The notes beneath the pieces are model-generated. The model saw only the letters and a list, made by a program, of their open reading frames with translations. It was not told where the DNA came from and ran no database searches. Of a DNA stretch of 64,000 nt, positions 1 to 10,155 are shown piece after piece. The DNA is from an uncultured Luteitalea sp. (lineage in GTDB: Bacteria > Acidobacteriota > Vicinamibacteria > Vicinamibacterales > Vicinamibacteraceae), in assembly GCA_934541105.1 (NCBI GenBank), contig CAKTDA010000005.1, forward strand, positions 1 through 64,000, in the 5' to 3' direction. The stretch's first letter is position 1, and each line of letters begins with the position of its first letter. The position numbers were made by a program, and so were the translations under genes.

Positions 1-2388
1 CCGGCGAGCAGGCCGCTCACCCGTCCGAGTGGCCCGCGCAGCCGGCCCGAGCTGCCCACGCCATTCCCGGAAGGACCGTTCACCGAAGCACAACGCCTGT
101 TCGCCGCTGCCGGTGACGAGCGCAACGCGCTCTACGCCGAGGTGAGCGCGCTGCGCGGACGTCTGCCGCGGCTGCCCGTGCCGGAGGTGTCGGCCGCGCT
201 CGAGGCGTACCTCGAACATCCCCTGGTACAGGCCGACGACCGGCTGCGCCTGCGATGCCTCGTGATCAAGGGCGAAACCGACGAGGACCTCGATCCGACC
301 CTTGCCGGGGCCGCCTGGAATGAAGCACTCGTCGTCGCCGAGCGGCTCGGCGACGAGGCGTGGGCGAATCGCGCCCGCGGGGAGCTCGGACTGGTCGCGT
401 TTCTGGAGGGCAATGTCGGGGGTGCCGTGGTGGCACTCGGTGCCGCGCTAAAGACCGCGCAGGCCAACGGCGACGTCTCTTCACAGGTTCGGTGGCTGAC
501 CCTGTTCGGACATGGGTACGTCCAGCTCGATCGGCCCCAGGAAGCGCTCGACTTCTACGACCGTGCCCTGAAGGCCGCAACGGCGGTGCCGGAACTGCAG
601 TTCCCGACGATGACGTACGTGGGCCGCTCGAACGCGCTGATCAAGCTCGGACGCATTCCGGACGCCGACGAGATTCTCGTTCGTGCGACCGAGCACGCGG
701 CCAAGTACGAGGCCCGAGGCTATCAGGCACAGCTCGTCGCCCAGCGCGCAGCCATCGCGCTGCAGCAGAAGGACGTGTCCCGTGCGCTTGCGCTCTTCGA
801 GGAGGCAGTCGCGTTCGCACGGGCCGCTGGTGGCCAGCGGCTCGTCGCGGAGATCGAACTGGAGCGGGCCGCAGTGCTGCGAGGCGCCGGTCAGGTGGCA
901 GAAGCCGAGCGGGTACTGAACGCGGCGACGACGATCGCCCGCGACATGGAGGAACGCTACCTGCTCCCCAGGCTCCTTGCGGCGACGGGCGACCTGCGCG
1001 CGTCGCAAGGCCGCGTGGATGAGGCGTCAGCGTTGCTCGAGGAAGCCACCGAACTGCTCGAAGGCCTCATCACCACCGCCAGCACCCCATGGGCCCAGGG
1101 CCGCGTCATCAATGGCATGGACGATGTGCTCGCGTCACGCATTCGCCTGGAAGCGAGCCGGCCACCGGATGTGGCCCGCGCGTTCGTCGTGGTGCAGCAG
1201 GCACGGGCACGGTCGCTGCTGGAGTTGCTCGTAAATCGTCCGGTGTCGGCGGAACGGCGCCCGCCGGACGTGCGCGAGATCGAACGTCGAATCGCCGGTC
1301 TTCAGCGAGAGTTGCTGCACACGCGAGACAGGAAGGCACGGCAGCGACTGCTCGGCGATATCTTCGCGGCCGAAGAGCAGCTCGCGCCGAGTACGACTGC
1401 CATGTTCGATCGCACTCGACTGGTCGATGGACGTCCGAACATCACCCTTGCGGACGTCCAGGCGTCTCTCGAGGACGACGAGGTGCTCGTCGAGTACGCG
1501 CTCGCGAACGAGGCGTCCCTCGCGCTGGTCGTCACCGGTTCGACCGCGCGCGTGCAACGGCTCCCGGCCCGATCGGAGATCGTGACGCAAGTCGAGATGC
1601 TTCTAGCTGCCGTCAGGGACGATCGGGACCTGCGTCAGGTCTCGCGCCGCCTTGGAGCCGTACTCCTCGCGAACATCCCGGAGGTCGCACGCAAGCGACG
1701 TCTGGTGCTCAGCCCCGATGGTGACCTGCATCGGCTCCCGTTCGAGGTGCTGACCACGGCGGGCAACCGACGCGTGCTGGACACGCACGTGGTGTCTTAC
1801 GTGCCATCGGCGTCAGTACTGGTCGTGCTGCGCCGCGCCGCCGCACACGAGGACGCACCCCGACGCGCGCTGGCAGTCAGCGCGTCACCTGGCACGCTCG
1901 TGCCGTTCGGATCCGCGCCGGCACGACCTCGTCTGGCGCGCAACGTGTACGGGGTGGATGGAGCGAAACTGCGCCAGCTGCCTGGCGCACACGATGAGGC
2001 CAGGGCCGTCGTGCAGCTGCTCGGCGAAGGGGATAGCACCATGCTCGATGGAGACGCTGGCACCGAGGGCGCTCTGAAGCGCGAGCCGTTACACGCCTAT
2101 CAGGTCGTGCACTTCGCCGCCCATGGGTTGCCGAGCACGAAGTTTCCCGCACGCGCGGCGCTGCTGGTCCAGCCCGACGCGGTCGAGGACGGCTTGCTGC
2201 AGGCGCGAGAGATCCTCGCGCTGCGGTTCACGGCGGCACTGGTCACGCTCTCGGCCTGCGAGACGGGCAGCGGCAGCGTGCACGGTCAGGACGGTGCAGT
2301 GGCGCCATCGAGCGCTGTTCATCCGCAAGAGTGGGAGGATGGATTGAACCATGACGGGGGCGTTGGCGACGCGCCCCGTCGCCGTTGA
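1..2388 (+). CDS. TPR/CHAT-domain protein, 5' end outside window, 3' end truncated
   Basis: The reading frame is open from base 1, so the true start is upstream; at least 795 residues are visible. The first two thirds are alpha-helical TPR-like repeats. The last third is a CHAT (caspase-like) domain with both expected catalytic residues: His in VVHFAAHG (about 2113) and Cys in LSACETG (about 2250). CHAT proteins are caspase-type proteases or signalling scaffolds in bacteria; the substrate is unknown. After SACETGSGSVHGQDG the usual final 70 or so residues of the fold are missing and the protein ends in an unrelated tail of about 30 residues. No other frame supplies the missing part, so this looks like a deletion and not a simple frameshift. 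Family assignment is firm; activity is doubtful. Confidence 0.85.
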   Translation, partial: PASRPLTRPSGPRSRPELPTPFPEGPFTEAQRLFAAAGDERNALYAEVSALRGRLPRLPVPEVSAALEAYLEHPLVQADDRLRLRCLVIKGETDEDLDPTLAGAAWNEALVVAERLGDEAWANRARGELGLVAFLEGNVGGAVVALGAALKTAQANGDVSSQVRWLTLFGHGYVQLDRPQEALDFYDRALKAATAVPELQFPTMTYVGRSNALIKLGRIPDADEILVRATEHAAKYEARGYQAQLVAQRAAIALQQKDVSRALALFEEAVAFARAAGGQRLVAEIELERAAVLRGAGQVAEAERVLNAATTIARDMEERYLLPRLLAATGDLRASQGRVDEASALLEEATELLEGLITTASTPWAQGRVINGMDDVLASRIRLEASRPPDVARAFVVVQQARARSLLELLVNRPVSAERRPPDVREIERRIAGLQRELLHTRDRKARQRLLGDIFAAEEQLAPSTTAMFDRTRLVDGRPNITLADVQASLEDDEVLVEYALANEASLALVVTGSTARVQRLPARSEIVTQVEMLLAAVRDDRDLRQVSRRLGAVLLANIPEVARKRRLVLSPDGDLHRLPFEVLTTAGNRRVLDTHVVSYVPSASVLVVLRRAAAHEDAPRRALAVSASPGTLVPFGSAPARPRLARNVYGVDGAKLRQLPGAHDEARAVVQLLGEGDSTMLDGDAGTEGALKREPLHAYQVVHFAAHGLPSTKFPARAALLVQPDAVEDGLLQAREILALRFTAALVTLSACETGSGSVHGQDGAVAPSSAVHPQEWEDGLNHDGGVGDAPRRR
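2353..2380. terminator. stem-loop at the CHAT gene 3' end
   Basis: Bases 2353-2363 pair with 2369-2380 as an 11-bp stem with one bulged G (2373) and a 5-base loop. It overlaps the last codons and sits between the CHAT frame and the minus-strand remnant that faces it. There is no T-run, so it is only a possible terminator. Confidence 0.35.
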
Positions 2389-2403
2389 GGGCCAGACGTG
2401 TCG

Positions 2404-2500
2404 TCAGTCCTCGAGGGTGAACGTCACTTCAATGGTCACGGTCACCGGCACCGGTGTGCCGTCGCTCGTGCCGCCGCGGAGTACATGTTCGGACGCGACC
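2404..2500 (-). pseudogene. C-terminal scrap of a TonB-like energy transducer
   Basis: On the minus strand a short stretch ending at a TGA (2406-2404) reads DGTPVPVTVTIEVTFTLED. This has the pattern of the last beta strand of acidobacterial TonB-family proteins (a GxPVPV segment followed by alternating hydrophobics and FTL). Upstream of about 2500 the reading frame loses any resemblance to the family and has no good start. The scrap faces the truncated CHAT gene, so both appear to have lost sequence at one junction. The match is short and rests on pattern recognition only. Confidence 0.4.
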
Positions 2501-2608
2501 GGACCTTCTTCCGCCTGATGGCCGGCGCGGCCATCGCCCTGCGCCTGGGGAGGTCGGCGTTGCTCATTCCGCGGCTGGGTCGCGGCGCCGACACCTCGCG
2601 GTAGACGA

Positions 2609-3550
2609 CTACGGCAGCCCATCGTTGTCCGCCTTGAGCGCGAGGAGGCGGACGAGCACATCGTCGCGAGCCGCGGTCACGTCAGCGAGCGCCCGCCCGT
2701 TCAACTCGTCGACGATCCCTTCGACGGCCTCCTTGCGCAGGTCGTCCGTGAACGACACGTCGCCCAGGTCGCGCCACCAACGCTCGATCGGTGGCCCCAG
2801 GTGGTCGATGGCGTGCCCGATGCCGCCGGCCCCTCCTGACAGGTGCAGGTTCATGAACGGCCCGAGCAACGCCCAGCGCAGACCGGGTCCGTGCGCGATC
2901 GCGGCGTCGACGTCAGCCACACTGGCGACGCCCGTGCTCACCAGGTAGAAGGCTTCGCGCCACAGCGCCGCCTGCAGGCGATTGGCAATGTGTCCCGTGA
3001 TCTCGCGCTGCAGCCGGATCGGCTTCTTCCCGAGAGAGGCGTAGAAGGCAACTGTCTCGTCGACGACGTCGCGCGTGGTGGCCTTGCCGCCCACCACTTC
3101 GACCAGCGGGATCAGGTGCGGCGGATTGAACGGATGGCCAAGGACGATCCTGCCCGGATTGCGAGCCGCATCCTGGACGTCCGAGATCATGATGCCGGAC
3201 GTCGACGTCGCGACGATGACGTCAGGACCCACCACGGCAGTGATCTCGCCAAACAGCCGACGCTTGATGTCGACGCGCTCGGGCCCGTTCTCCTGGACGA
3301 ACTCTGCTCCCTCGAGCGCCGTGGCGAGGTCGGCGTCGAACCCGAGTCGATCCTGCGAGGCACCCTCCGCAAGACCGATTCGCGTGAGCGCGTCCCAGAA
3401 CGTCGCGGCGAGTGTGCGGAGCTTCTGCTCCGCGCCGGGTGCCGGGTCGGTGGCCACGACATCGAATCCGTGGGCCAGATAGAAGGCGGTCCAGCTGGCG
3501 CCGATGACACCAGTACCGACGACGCCGATGGTCTTGAAAGGCGTGCTCAT
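2609..3550 (-). CDS. 3-hydroxyacyl-CoA dehydrogenase-family protein (carnitine/gulonate dehydrogenase-like)
   Basis: A 313-residue protein with an N-terminal Rossmann fold (GVVGTGVIG, residues about 9-17), the family signature GHPFNPPHLIPLVEV (about 141-155) with the catalytic His, and the C-terminal helical domain (TGHIANRLQAALWRE). It oxidises a 3-hydroxy group using NAD+. At about 315 residues without a hydratase domain it resembles stand-alone members such as L-carnitine or L-gulonate 3-dehydrogenase more than the fused fatty-acid oxidation enzyme; the substrate cannot be read from sequence. The start at 3550 (MSTPFKT) puts the Rossmann strand at the usual distance; an ATG 18 bases upstream is possible, and neither has a strong ribosome site. 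Confidence 0.85.
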   Translation of the reverse strand: MSTPFKTIGVVGTGVIGASWTAFYLAHGFDVVATDPAPGAEQKLRTLAATFWDALTRIGLAEGASQDRLGFDADLATALEGAEFVQENGPERVDIKRRLFGEITAVVGPDVIVATSTSGIMISDVQDAARNPGRIVLGHPFNPPHLIPLVEVVGGKATTRDVVDETVAFYASLGKKPIRLQREITGHIANRLQAALWREAFYLVSTGVASVADVDAAIAHGPGLRWALLGPFMNLHLSGGAGGIGHAIDHLGPPIERWWRDLGDVSFTDDLRKEAVEGIVDELNGRALADVTAARDDVLVRLLALKADNDGLP

Positions 3551-3823
3551 GATGTGGTCCCGGAGCATGACACGAGCGTGCGCGCGCCGGACACCCGTGC
3601 CGCGTCGGCATCTCGATCGTGGCGGCGGCCTCAGGAATCAGCTTGCCTGCTATCTAACCACCTGCCTCGGGGCACCTGCGACTCGTGTTCGAGCGATTCA
3701 GCGAAGCAGCTTGGAACGAACTACCGGTCGGGCACCAGCGGGTTGAACGCTTCAGCGTCCGCACGACGCGTCGCTGCGCACACCGAGGCGTGGCCTGCAT
3801 GGCAGCAGGCACGCGACATTCCC

Positions 3824-4973
3824 TCAGCGCGTGAAGAAGCCCCTGCGCGTCCGGACGGTCACCCCAGGCCGCGATACCGACACAGAAACCTCGACGAACT
3901 TCGCCCTGCCGCCATCGTCGAACGTGTCGGCAGGCGGCTCGTACGCCAGGATGTAATGCCCCTGTTCGGCAGCGACGAGCCGGGTGAGTAGCGCCCCCGC
4001 GTCGTTGCTGCCGCCGAAGTAGAGACCGCCCAGTTCATCGGCCACCGCGTGCAGGCCCTCGCCGAACCTGGCCCTCTCGAACGAAGACGCATTGACGACA
4101 CCGCCCAGGTCCACCGTGTGCACGGTGACGCCGGTCTCGCCGGCAAGGCGGCCGAGGCGTCGCAAGCGGTTCGCCACGCCGTTGTACTGGATGTTGAAAC
4201 TCACGGTGGGCAACCGGCCGTGCACCTCGTGGTCTCGTTCGTCTGCCGTGAGGCCGATCAGTTCCGACAGCACGACGACGACCTTGCGGCCGGGCAGGGT
4301 CCGGAGGCTCACGAGCAGCGAGTTCAGGCTGCCCAACGTGCCTTCGACGAAGATGCGGTCCGTACCGGCTGGCCCCGGTGACGTGGCGCCCGACCGGCTC
4401 GTCGGACCGCCGCGCCAGCGGCTGTTGCGATGCTGCATCGCAGTGACTGCGCGGAGCAGTTCGGTCCTGTCGCTGGACAAGCGCGTGGTCCGGGTCCCCA
4501 GCTCGCCGGTGCGAAGGATCCCGAGCTGCACGCCCGGCGGCAGCCCGCGTTCAAGCAGCGCCTGCAGGCCGCTCCTGGCACGCGCGAAACGCGTCCGGCG
4601 AGATCGCGAGATCATCGATGAGGAACACCCAGGGCTCTTCATCGTCGTCGCGAACCGAACCGCCGAAGGCCTGCGTGGTGCCTTCCGTGCTCGATGATGC
4701 TGACGGTGGGACCGGAACGGCGCGAGGCTTGTAGAAGAAATCGGCGAGGGGAACGAGCCGGCCAGCCTGCCTGACCGCAATCTCCTCGCGCCTGATGTCC
4801 GCGACGGGTCGGCCGCTGCCGTCGAGGAACATCGCGTCGAACTGGATGCGCTGCGCGGTGACCCGGAAGGTCTGCGTGTCGTCGACGCGGGTGGTCTGGC
4901 TGGCCGCTGGAGCAGCGATGACCGCCGCGCCTATCGCCACGCAGAGCAGCAGGTCGACGGTCCGCACTGGCAC
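3824..4973 (-). pseudogene. VWFA-related secreted protein, single-base frameshift
   Basis: The minus strand encodes a secreted protein of the VWFA-related type common in Acidobacteria: a signal peptide (MPVRTVDLLLCVAIGAAV, GTG start at 4973), a beta-rich segment, then VFLIDDLAISPDAF, which opens the von Willebrand A-like domain. The frame then shifts. The second part (ARARSGLQALLERG onward to RTRRGFFTR at 3824) continues the same domain in another frame. Removing one T from the TTT run (AAA at 4587-4589 on the plus strand) restores DAFARARSGLQ and one protein of about 382 residues. Either the gene is broken or the base is a sequencing error. Function unknown. Confidence 0.8.
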
Positions 4974-5015
4974 ACCACCGCCCTCACGTCACACGCCGAC
5001 GCTCAGCACGAGAGC

Positions 5016-5210
5016 CTACTCCTCGAGCTGCCACTCCTGCGGCGGCTGCGGTCCCAGCTGGATGCCGGCGATGTCGGCGTCCTCGACGCCGTCCTGCGGC
5101 CTCGTGGCTTCCTTGGGCGCTGCGCGTCGGGCCAGCTTCTGGCGGCGTCGATCGGCGAGGGCACGCTCACGTTGCAGCTTCACTGCGGTCATCTTTCCTT
5201 TTCGGCTCAA
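5016..5210 (-). CDS. small basic hypothetical protein
   Basis: A 64-residue protein with a Lys/Arg-rich N-terminal half (MSRKGKMTAVKLQRERALADR) and an acidic, proline-containing end (DIAGIQLGPQPPQEWQLEE). I do not recognise a family. The TTG start at 5210 is favoured because AGGGAAG stands 6-8 bases before it; the internal ATG (codon 7) has AAGGA too close to be good. The strong ribosome site and charged composition make it a likely real gene. It is divergent from the sigma-54 activator, with about 350 bases between. Confidence 0.5.
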   Translation of the reverse strand: MSRKGKMTAVKLQRERALADRRRQKLARRAAPKEATRPQDGVEDADIAGIQLGPQPPQEWQLEE

Positions 5211-5559
5211 TCTATCTTCCCTCGATTCATGACGCGCCGAGGCCCCGCAGGCCCGGCGCTTGGGTCACGCGGCGCCCGACCCGGAACAGGCGTTCCCGGG
5301 CGAACCCCACGACATGCCGTGCGATCGCGCTGCGGACTCGCCACGATGGTGTGGCAGGACAGCCAGTCCACATTACGCCATTTCGGGCCGCTCCGCGAGT
5401 GCGTGGGGCCTGGTGTGGGCACCGCATCGGGTGGAATCGCGACTGCGGCGCGCCCTTGATCATCGCATGACGGGCTCGAGAACGGGCCCGCCGGACGCCC
5501 GGGGCAGGAACTGCGACGCGTGGTATGGATCAGGTCCTGTCCGCGGAGTCGGGCACCTC
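5211..5559. other. intergenic region before the sigma-54 activator
   Basis: About 350 bases between the small minus-strand gene and the activator start. I see no convincing gene. It contains an imperfect inverted repeat around GGAACaggcGTTCC (about 5282-5296), a possible operator, and a TATGGAT motif near 5523 that could serve as a -10 element for the activator gene. The activator frame stays open through most of this stretch but lacks family similarity there. Confidence 0.4.
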
Positions 5560-7236
<1,677 letters not shown>

Positions 7237-7246
7237 CGTCGCCCTG

Positions 7247-7261
7247 TTCCCGCGTCGGGAA
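7247..7261. terminator. hairpin between convergent genes
   Basis: TTCCCG CGT CGGGAA, a perfect 6-bp stem with a 3-base loop. It lies just after the activator stop (7236) and just before the stop of the small minus-strand gene (7266). No T-run; could end transcription from either side. Confidence 0.4.
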
Positions 7262-7265
7262 TCCC

Positions 7266-7562
7266 TCAGCCGCGGCGACGTGCCGCGACGCGCGCGTAGT
7301 GCGTGTGATTGCAGGTGTACCAGCCGTCCACGTCGAGGCTGCGGGCCATCTCGCGCACCTTCTCGATCGCGTCCGCATAGCGGGCCATGACGACGACCGT
7401 GGACGTCTCCGGGTAGAGGCTGATGGCGTACACGTCGGCGCGGGCACTTCGTTCCGACACCAGCACGTCCCCGTCCACGGGCCGGGCCGCGCGGCGCATC
7501 GCACGCACACGTGCCTGCACTGGTTCGTCCAGCACCGCAAACCGTCCGCGACGTCCCGTCAT
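7266..7562 (-). CDS. hypothetical protein, 98 residues
   Basis: The predicted protein MTGRRGRFAVLDEPVQARVR... ends in YTCNHTHYARVAARRRG. The middle (DVYAISLYPETSTVVVMARYADAIEKVREMARSL) has an alternating strand/helix pattern and looks like a folded small domain; I do not recognise the family. The ATG at 7562 is preceded by AGAGG a few bases upstream. It lies between the sigma-54 activator and the oxidase operon and is transcribed away from the oxidase. A role linked to either neighbour is speculation. Confidence 0.6.
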   Translation of the reverse strand: MTGRRGRFAVLDEPVQARVRAMRRAARPVDGDVLVSERSARADVYAISLYPETSTVVVMARYADAIEKVREMARSLDVDGWYTCNHTHYARVAARRRG

Positions 7563-7682
7563 CCGCCTCTCTGCGATCGAGCACCCCATGCCGCCTGCTC
7601 TCGCAAGCTCCGGACCACTTCGCCACGACGGGGAATCCACGAGGGGAGCGTCACGGCCTCGCGCTGCGCACCGTCGAGGGCC

Positions 7683-7716
7683 TTTCACATGAAACGTCTG
7701 CGTTTCACGCATGAAA
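7683..7716. promoter_or_regulatory. TTTCA/TGAAA box cluster, candidate enhancer sites
   Basis: Two palindromes, TTTCA-CA-TGAAA (7683-7694) and TTTCA-CGCA-TGAAA (7703-7716). Their inner halves also form TGAAACG-TCTG-CGTTTCA (7690-7707). The cluster is centred about 117 bases before the predicted sigma-54 start site, the distance at which XylR-type activators bind. No coding feature overlaps it. Confidence 0.6.
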
Positions 7717-7790
7717 GACTCGAGCCCATCGCGCGAGGCGTCACCGCGCAATTCATGGGTCCCCATTGAAGCTGGCGGCGGTGGCCCAGT

Positions 7791-7806
7791 TGGCTCAGCG
7801 CTTGCA
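7791..7806 (+). promoter_or_regulatory. sigma-54 (-24/-12) promoter of the cbb3 oxidase operon
   Basis: TGGC - 7 bases (TCAGCGC) - TTGCA matches the sigma-54 consensus TGGCACGN4TTGCW in both conserved blocks and in exact spacing. Transcription would start near 7817, about 37 bases before the ccoN ATG. Confidence 0.75.
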
Positions 7807-7853
7807 GCACATCCTGGCGATGGTTGACGCACACGGACGCCGGACGCCGCAGC

Positions 7854-9284
7854 ATGGCTGACGCGCTCGTCGGGCCGCCGGTTGCGCGCCCGCTCGTCGT
7901 CGCCAAGGCGCGTGTCGAGCCCGTGGCCGACACCGACACGGCGTGGGTGCGCCTCGTCTTCAGCTACCTGGCGTGGGCGACGGCCTGGCTCGTGTTCGGC
8001 ACGCTGGTGGGCGAGTACCTCGGCATCAAGTTCGTGCGGCCCGACATCGATCACGTGCCGTGGCTCGCGTTCGGCCGCCTGCGCCCCGTACACACGAACA
8101 CCGTGTTCTGGGGATGGTCGAGCCTCGCGATGATCAGCATGGTGCTCTACGTGGTGCCGAAGACGAGCCGGCAGCGGCTCCACAGCTTTCCGCTGGCCTA
8201 TGCAAGCCTGTGGATGATCAACGCGTCCGTGCTCGTCGGCAACCTGCTGCTGATGGGCGGCATCAGCAATGGCAGCCAGGAGTACCGCGAGTACATCTGG
8301 CCCGTGCAGGCCGTCTTCGCGCTCGGCGTCGTCCTCGTCGCCTACAACCTCGTTCGCACGATTGCCGCCCGCCGGCTCGAGGAGATCTACATCTCGAACT
8401 GGTACATCATGGGCGGCTTCCTCTGGACGATTGCCCTGCTCGTCATCGCGTACGTGCCCTGGTACCAGCAGGACGGCATCAGCGAGACCGTGATCCAGGG
8501 CTTCTACATGCACATGGGCGTCGGCATGTGGTTCACGCCCGTGGTCCTCGGGCTCACCTACTACACGCTGCCGCGCCTGCTGAACAAGCCGATCTACTCG
8601 TACTCGCTCGGTGTCCTCGCGTTCTGGACGCAGATGATCTTCTACTCGATGATCGGCGCGCACCACTTCATCTTCGCGCCCATCCCGTGGGCGCTCCAGA
8701 CGGTCGCGATCATCTTCAGCGTCGGCATGGTCGTGACGCTTGCGGCAGGCACCGGCAACTTCCTGCTGACGATGCGCGGGTCGGAACGGGCGATCGGGCG
8801 CAGCTACAGCCTGCCATTCATCCTTGCCGGCGTGCTCGCCTACTTCCTCTTCTCGTTCCAGGGCACCTTCGAGGCGTTCCGATCGCTGCAGGCCCTGTGG
8901 CACTTCACCAACTACACGGTGGCGCACTCGCACCTGACGATGTACGGCTTCGTCGCGTTCCTGATCTGGGGCACGGTGTACGGCCTGATGCCGCGCATGA
9001 CCGGGCACGAACCGTCGCACGTCTGGGTCGGCATCCACTTCTGGTTCGCGCTGATCGGATACCTGCTCTACAGCGGCGCGCTGATGGTCGGCGGCACCAT
9101 GCAGGGGCGCCACTGGATTGCGGGCGTGCCCTTCATCCATTCGGTCACCGACATGATGCCGTACTGGCTGTGGCGTGCCGTCGGCGGCACGCTGATGTTC
9201 CTCTCGCACCTCGTGTTCGCCTGGAACGTGTGGACCATCCGGCCGCGCGGCGCGGCTCCCGTGAAGCCTGTCGGTGTGCCATGA
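7854..9284 (+). CDS. ccoN: cbb3-type cytochrome c oxidase subunit I
   Basis: A 476-residue polytopic membrane protein, the catalytic subunit of a proton-pumping, high-oxygen-affinity terminal oxidase. Visible haem and copper ligands: low-spin haem b His in RPVHTNTVFWGW, CuB His in FYMHMGVGMWF, the CuB His pair in GAHHFIFAP, and the two haem ligands in YTVAHSHLTMYGF. A Tyr in the MIFYSMIG helix fits the cbb3-specific cross-linked Tyr. The ATG at 7854 is chosen over an in-frame TTG at 7824; no strong ribosome site is seen. First gene of a tightly coupled operon: its stop overlaps the ccoO start (ATGA). A sigma-54 promoter stands directly upstream. Confidence 0.95.
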   Translation: MADALVGPPVARPLVVAKARVEPVADTDTAWVRLVFSYLAWATAWLVFGTLVGEYLGIKFVRPDIDHVPWLAFGRLRPVHTNTVFWGWSSLAMISMVLYVVPKTSRQRLHSFPLAYASLWMINASVLVGNLLLMGGISNGSQEYREYIWPVQAVFALGVVLVAYNLVRTIAARRLEEIYISNWYIMGGFLWTIALLVIAYVPWYQQDGISETVIQGFYMHMGVGMWFTPVVLGLTYYTLPRLLNKPIYSYSLGVLAFWTQMIFYSMIGAHHFIFAPIPWALQTVAIIFSVGMVVTLAAGTGNFLLTMRGSERAIGRSYSLPFILAGVLAYFLFSFQGTFEAFRSLQALWHFTNYTVAHSHLTMYGFVAFLIWGTVYGLMPRMTGHEPSHVWVGIHFWFALIGYLLYSGALMVGGTMQGRHWIAGVPFIHSVTDMMPYWLWRAVGGTLMFLSHLVFAWNVWTIRPRGAAPVKPVGVP

Positions 9285-9904
9285 CGTTCGACTTCGGGAG
9301 GAACCACTGGCTGCTCTTCGGCGTGTCGTTCTTCGGGTTCATCGGGCTCGCGGTCCTCGTCGGCATCGGTCCCGCGATCTGGGTGCAGCGCCACACCCAG
9401 CCGCTGCCAGGCGCCGTGCCGCCCACCGCGCTCGAGGTCGAGGGACTCGGCGTCTACGTCGCGGAGGGCTGCGCCTACTGCCACACGCAACAGGTGCGGC
9501 CGCTCGAAATGGACAACGTGTGGGGCCGGCCATCGGCGCCGGGCGACTACGCGTTCGTGCGCCCGCTCGGCATCTGGCAGCCGTACGCGCCCGCCGTCCT
9601 CGGCAGTGAACGCACGGGTCCGGACCTCTCCAACGTCGGCGCACGCCAGGCCAGCGACGTCTGGCAGTACCTGCACCTGTACAACCCGCGGTCGGTCGTG
9701 CCTGACTCGATCATGCCGGCATTTCCGTGGCTGTTCGACGTCAAGGACGCCGCGGCCGGCGCCGAGGTGCTGATTCCGCTGCCGCCAAGCCACGCACCCG
9801 CACGCGGCGTCGTCGTTCCGAACCAGAGAGGCCGTGCGCTCGTCGCGTACCTCCTGCACCTGCGCCAGGTGCCGATCGAGGGCTACGGCGGAGAACGGCA
9901 GTGA
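9281..9904 (+). CDS. ccoO: cbb3-type oxidase subunit II, monohaem cytochrome c
   Basis: A 207-residue protein with one N-terminal membrane helix (LLFGVSFFGFIGLAVLVGIG) and a periplasmic cytochrome c domain. The haem site is CAYCH, followed by TQQVRPLE, a typical CcoO signature; the Met axial ligand is probably in PDSIMPAFPW. It passes electrons to CcoN. The start overlaps the ccoN stop by four bases and the stop overlaps the next start (GTGA), so translation is coupled. Confidence 0.92.
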   Translation: MTFDFGRNHWLLFGVSFFGFIGLAVLVGIGPAIWVQRHTQPLPGAVPPTALEVEGLGVYVAEGCAYCHTQQVRPLEMDNVWGRPSAPGDYAFVRPLGIWQPYAPAVLGSERTGPDLSNVGARQASDVWQYLHLYNPRSVVPDSIMPAFPWLFDVKDAAAGAEVLIPLPPSHAPARGVVVPNQRGRALVAYLLHLRQVPIEGYGGERQ

Positions 9905-10155
9905 CCGGCGTCACCCTCTTCGTCCCGACGGGATTCTTCGCGATGCAGTCGGCCGCGGAGTTCTCGCGATCGATGGAGCGACACGCGATGGCGTCGTCTC
10001 ACTCGCCGCACGACGTCGCCATCGTGGTGGCCGGAGCCATCGTCGTACTCGTGACGACGGCATACACGGTGCGGTATCTCGCGCGTCCCGGCGAGACCGA
10101 TCCGCACCACGTCAAGCGGCGCATCCTCGACGACGACCGGTGGGAGCCGCGATGA
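9901..10155 (+). CDS. small membrane subunit of the cbb3 operon (CcoQ position)
   Basis: An 84-residue protein with one clear membrane helix (VAIVVAGAIVVLVTTAYTV) and a charged C-terminal tail (PGETDPHHVKRRILDDD). It sits where ccoQ is normally found and is coupled on both sides: its GTG start overlaps the ccoO stop and its stop overlaps the next ATG. Sequence similarity to known CcoQ is not obvious; the call rests on size, topology and position. An internal ATG at 9943 is an alternative start. Confidence 0.65.
   Translation: MTGVTLFVPTGFFAMQSAAEFSRSMERHAMASSHSPHDVAIVVAGAIVVLVTTAYTVRYLARPGETDPHHVKRRILDDDRWEPR

Noticed and set aside
7301..7330. A second sigma-54-like site (GTGCGTGTGATTGCA) within the small minus-strand gene
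   Set aside because: The -24 block lacks TGGC and it lies inside a coding region on the wrong side of any gene start.
7266..9209. A 647-residue minus-strand reading frame antisense to ccoN
   Set aside because: Only its last 98 codons (7266-7562) look like a protein; the rest is low-complexity His/Arg/Asp sequence, the mirror of ccoN codons in GC-rich DNA.
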